From the NCBI GenBank assembly GCA_017958465.1, contig JAGDCQ010000238.1, positions 1-9,491 of the forward strand: a stretch of 9,491 nucleotides of DNA, written 5' to 3'. Both the position numbers and the translations under genes were made by a program. Below, in pieces: positions 7,391-9,491 of this stretch. The notes beneath the pieces were generated by a model. It was not told where the DNA came from. It worked only from the letters and a program-made list of their open reading frames with translations, and made no database searches. Position 1 is the stretch's first letter. The number at the start of each line of letters is the position of its first letter. This DNA is from Lachnospiraceae bacterium. GTDB taxonomy: Bacteria > Bacillota > Clostridia > Lachnospirales > Lachnospiraceae.

Positions 7391-7413
7391 CTCTGCCTTT
7401 TCAAACATCTCGT

Positions 7414-7448
7414 AAAAATAAGACGTGCAGCCTTCGCAACACGTCTTA
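7414..7448 (-). terminator. Intrinsic terminator between acpP and rnc
   Basis: On the minus strand TAAGACGTG (7448-7440) pairs perfectly with CACGTCTTA (7427-7419). The 12-base interior can extend the stem with a wobble pair and two G-C pairs around one T-T mismatch, ending in a GAAG loop. Five Ts (7418-7414) follow directly. It lies 13 bases after the acpP stop and likely lowers transcription into rnc-smc-ftsY relative to plsX-acpP. Confidence 0.8.
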
Positions 7449-7461
7449 GATCGTTCTTAAA

Positions 7462-7695
7462 TTACATGTCTGCAGCGTTTTTGATTTTCTCTACGGCATC
7501 GCCTACTGTAACGATGTTCTCGGCATCCTCGTTCGATATCTCGATACCGAACTCTTCTTCAATGCCCATGATGATCTGGAAAACATCCAGTGAATCGGCG
7601 CCAAGGTCATCTGTGAACCTTGTATCGAGGGTGATCTCTTCCTCGTCTACCGTAAGTACCTCTGCTATGATCTTTTTAAGTTTTTCGAATTCCAT
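7462..7695 (-). CDS. acpP: Acyl carrier protein
   Basis: ACP carries growing acyl chains on a 4'-phosphopantetheine arm during fatty acid synthesis in the cytoplasm. The 77-residue, strongly acidic protein has the invariant attachment motif GADSLD with Ser35 and the following recognition helix (VFQIIMGIEEEFGIEI). Length and composition are typical. The frame begins at a TTG (7701), but ATG 7695 is chosen because AAAGGA ends ten bases before it and the resulting N-terminus fits the family. It starts 21 bases after the plsX stop and is probably co-transcribed with it. PlsX consumes acyl-ACP, so the pair links substrate carrier and user. A terminator follows 13 bases after the stop. This is the housekeeping type, and no polyketide or peptide synthesis genes are nearby. 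Confidence 0.98.
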   Translation of the reverse strand: MEFEKLKKIIAEVLTVDEEEITLDTRFTDDLGADSLDVFQIIMGIEEEFGIEISNEDAENIVTVGDAVEKIKNAADM

Positions 7696-7716
7696 TTTCA
7701 AAGTATCCTTTCTGTA

Positions 7717-8724
7717 TCAGTTTTTGAATAGATTTTCTTTTATTATCCCATTGATATCCTTTTCGTTAAAGGTTACGCAGGAAACAATGGAGTTCTTTAT
7801 TTCTACGGCTTTGGAGTTGCCGTGGGACTTCACCACAAGGGAATTAAGCCCGAGCATAGGCGCTCCGCCGTATTTTTCTACGTTGAAATCCTTAAGAGTG
7901 TTCTTAAGGGCAGGTTTTGCAAGCCATGCACCGATCTTGCTCCTGAAGGTGCTCATCATACCCTTCTTTATGAGGTTGATCATGGTAGTGCCAAGGCCCT
8001 CATAAAGCTTAAGGATGACATTGCCGACAAAGGCTTCGCAGACGATTACATCCGCACCACCGTTGGGTATCTCTCTGGCTTCTATACTTCCGATGAAGTT
8101 GATGTCGGGACAGTTCTTAAGGAGCGGGAAGGTCTCCTTTACGAGCATGTTTCCTTTTTCCTCTTCTGCTCCGATGTTTACGATGGCAACTCTCGGATTC
8201 TTGATCCCCACCACATTTTCCATGTAGATCGAGCCCATCTTTGCGAACTGCACAAGGTGTGAGGACCTGGCATCAACATTGGCTCCGCAGTCGATTATGA
8301 GCGAAACGCCGGTAGATGTCGGTATAAGGGGTGCGAGCGGTGGACGTTCCACGCCTTTTATCCTGCCTGCGATCAGCTGGGCGCCTACAAGGACTGCTCC
8401 CGTACTGCCTGCAGAAACAAAGGCATCCGCCTTTCCTTCTTTTACAAGGTTGAGCGCTACCACTACGGAAGAATCCTTCTTCCTGCGGATAGCCATTACA
8501 GGGGCTTCGTCGTTTGTGATAACGTCCGGAGCTTCCGCTATTGTGATCCTTTCCTTGGGGAAGGAGTATTTGTCCAGCTCCGCCTTGACCTTATCCGTAG
8601 GCCCTGTAAGGATCACACTTAACCTTTCGTTTTCGTTAACGGCTTCCACAGCTCCCTTTACTATCTCCAGCGGAGCATAGTCGCCGCCCATGGCATCAAC
8701 TGCAACAACAGTCATGTCTTTCAT
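7717..8724 (-). CDS. plsX: Phosphate acyltransferase PlsX
   Basis: PlsX converts acyl-ACP and phosphate to acyl-phosphate, the donor that PlsY uses to acylate glycerol-3-phosphate, the first step of phospholipid synthesis in most Gram-positive bacteria. From ATG 8724 the protein has 335 residues, as expected. It opens with VAVDAMGGDYAP (residues 7-18), the family hallmark, and has AFVSAGSTGA, LIIDCGANVDA and the later CEAFVGNVILK segment. In the last, many homologues have DGFVGN, so the acidic residue is kept as Glu. The frame is open to 8814, but the upstream part covers the promoter and leader, and GGAGG at 8734-8730 fits ATG 8724 with five bases of spacing. The adjacent ATG at 8727 is only two bases from it. 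acpP follows. Relatives usually have rpmF just upstream; here it is cheR. Confidence 0.97.
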   Translation of the reverse strand: MKDMTVVAVDAMGGDYAPLEIVKGAVEAVNENERLSVILTGPTDKVKAELDKYSFPKERITIAEAPDVITNDEAPVMAIRRKKDSSVVVALNLVKEGKADAFVSAGSTGAVLVGAQLIAGRIKGVERPPLAPLIPTSTGVSLIIDCGANVDARSSHLVQFAKMGSIYMENVVGIKNPRVAIVNIGAEEEKGNMLVKETFPLLKNCPDINFIGSIEAREIPNGGADVIVCEAFVGNVILKLYEGLGTTMINLIKKGMMSTFRSKIGAWLAKPALKNTLKDFNVEKYGGAPMLGLNSLVVKSHGNSKAVEIKNSIVSCVTFNEKDINGIIKENLFKN

Positions 8725-8729
8725 CATTA

Positions 8730-8734
8730 CCTCC
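8730..8734 (-). promoter_or_regulatory. plsX ribosome binding site
   Basis: GGAGG, five bases before ATG 8724 and two before ATG 8727. It rules out the longer open frame that reaches 8814 and favours the second of the two tandem ATGs. Confidence 0.85.
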
Positions 8735-8741
8735 GTCACCA

Positions 8742-8754
8742 TATACTGTGTATA
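8742..8754 (-). promoter_or_regulatory. Dyad in the plsX leader, possible operator
   Basis: TATAC-ACA-GTATA is a perfect 5-3-5 inverted repeat between the predicted start of transcription and the plsX ribosome binding site. It does not match the FapR operator as I know it. A repressor site is possible, but a 13-bp dyad in AT-rich DNA can arise by chance. Confidence 0.3.
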
Positions 8755-8782
8755 CGGGCCTCGTAAATCATTCACAAAAGAA

Positions 8783-8811
8783 ACTATAATGTATCGAAAC
8801 AGAAAATGCAA
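8783..8811 (-). promoter_or_regulatory. Candidate plsX-acpP promoter
   Basis: -10 TATAGT (8788-8783, 5 of 6), a 17-base spacer and a weak -35 TTGCAT (8811-8806, 3 of 6). It lies between the cheR terminator and plsX, where a promoter is expected, and would give a leader of about 50 bases. Confidence 0.5.
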
Positions 8812-8831
8812 CACTTATTTAAAAGTTTTTG

Positions 8832-8862
8832 AAACAAAAAAGCTCCCTTTTTCGAGAGCTTT
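8832..8862 (-). terminator. Intrinsic terminator of cheR
   Basis: On the minus strand AAAGCTCTC (8862-8854) pairs with GGGAGCTTT (8847-8839), nine pairs with one G-U, around a six-base A-rich loop. A T-rich tail (8841-8832, broken by one G) follows. It lies 10 bases after the cheR stop and separates cheR from the plsX promoter. Confidence 0.8.
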
Positions 8863-8872
8863 CCTGTTTACA

Positions 8873-9491
8873 CTATTTAACGCCGTTGTCAGCCTCCATC
8901 TTTCTGTAGAAGAAGGTTTTGAAGGGCTCAAACCCAAGCTGTCTGGGCTTTATGATCTGCTCCGTATTTCCTACGAACAGAACGCCGTCCTTCACAAGCG
9001 ACTGGTTGAATTTCTTGTAGATGACTTCTTTTGCTTCCTCGGTAAAGTAGATTACCACATTTCTGCATACTACAAGGTCGAGGCCTGTAGGATAAGGGTC
9101 TTTTAACAGGTCATGCTGCCTGAATTCCACGCAGCGTTTGATCTCGTCCGAAAGCTGCAGGGTACCGTCTCCTATGGAAGTAAAATACTTCGCCTTGAAC
9201 TCTGCAGGAAGCCCTTTTAAGAACTTCTCGTTATACAATCCCGACTTTGCCTGGTTCAAGATCTGCTTGTCTATATCGGTAGCGATGATCTTAATGTTGG
9301 AGAACGGGATGTATTTGCTAAGCAGCATTACAAGGGAATAAGGCTCATCACCTGTGGAGCAGGCTGCGCTCCAGATCTTCGGGCGTTTTGTTTTCTGAAG
9401 GATAGCGGGAAGGATCTCGTTTTCAAGGATCTTCCACTGGTCCGGATTCCTGTAGAACTCAGAAACGTTGATCGTAAGGTAGCTTACGAAC
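8873..9491 (-). CDS. cheR: Chemotaxis protein methyltransferase CheR (5' end outside window)
   Basis: CheR transfers methyl groups from S-adenosylmethionine to glutamates of chemoreceptors, opposing CheB during adaptation. The last 205 residues are present; by family length about 55-65 N-terminal residues, the small helical domain, are missing beyond the edge. Visible in order are TINVSEFYRNP (residues 6-16 of the visible part), the SAM-binding segment IWSAACSTGDEPYSL (39-53), the acidic ATDID (70-74) of the second nucleotide strand, and DLVVCRNVVIYF (138-149). These match the CheR pattern closely. The stop is TAG, followed by a terminator. No other chemotaxis gene lies in the window on this side, so it may be an isolated cheR or the end of a chemotaxis cluster upstream. 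It implies that the organism has chemoreceptors and probably flagella. Confidence 0.93.
   Translation of the reverse strand, partial: FVSYLTINVSEFYRNPDQWKILENEILPAILQKTKRPKIWSAACSTGDEPYSLVMLLSKYIPFSNIKIIATDIDKQILNQAKSGLYNEKFLKGLPAEFKAKYFTSIGDGTLQLSDEIKRCVEFRQHDLLKDPYPTGLDLVVCRNVVIYFTEEAKEVIYKKFNQSLVKDGVLFVGNTEQIIKPRQLGFEPFKTFFYRKMEADNGVK

Noticed and set aside
8812..8835. FabT- or FapR-like operator upstream of plsX
   Set aside because: The AT-rich stretch resembles neither published consensus beyond runs of A and T.

Overview
The window reads as chromosomal core DNA of a low- to mid-GC Firmicute, most likely a motile member of the Clostridia and perhaps Lachnospiraceae-like. This is an inference from the gene order plsX-acpP-rnc-smc-ftsY, a full-length SMC instead of MukB, an FtsY with a short N-terminal domain, Bacillus-type SOS boxes before recA, a CheR, and AT-rich promoter regions. 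No RNA gene, mobile element, CRISPR array or phage gene was seen. Every supported gene lies on the minus strand, so transcription runs from high to low coordinates.

In order of transcription: the 3' part of a chemotaxis methyltransferase gene (cheR, 9491-8873) ends at its own terminator. A candidate promoter then drives plsX (8724-7717) and acpP (7695-7462), which supply fatty acid and phospholipid synthesis. A clear intrinsic terminator and a second hairpin lie between acpP and rnc (7351-6650). rnc shares one base with smc (6650-3090), and ftsY (3060-2071) follows 29 bases later. These three encode RNase III, the chromosome-organising ATPase and the SRP receptor. A strong terminator at 1926-1880 closes this block.

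The 378-base gap between ftsY and recA is the most structured non-coding stretch. It holds a possible second promoter, the ftsY-side terminator, a near-consensus recA promoter with two LexA-type operators, and a recA leader with a 12-bp hairpin. recA (1692-625) is followed after one base by an SGNH/GDSL esterase of the rhamnogalacturonan acetylesterase type, which runs off the window at base 1.

Most of the window is ordinary housekeeping DNA, and I see no convincing new multi-gene system. The points most worth a second look are the carbohydrate esterase placed directly behind an SOS-controlled recA, the structured recA leader, a possible small RNA unit between ftsY and recA, and the terminator plus hairpin in front of rnc, which may be an RNase III feedback site.
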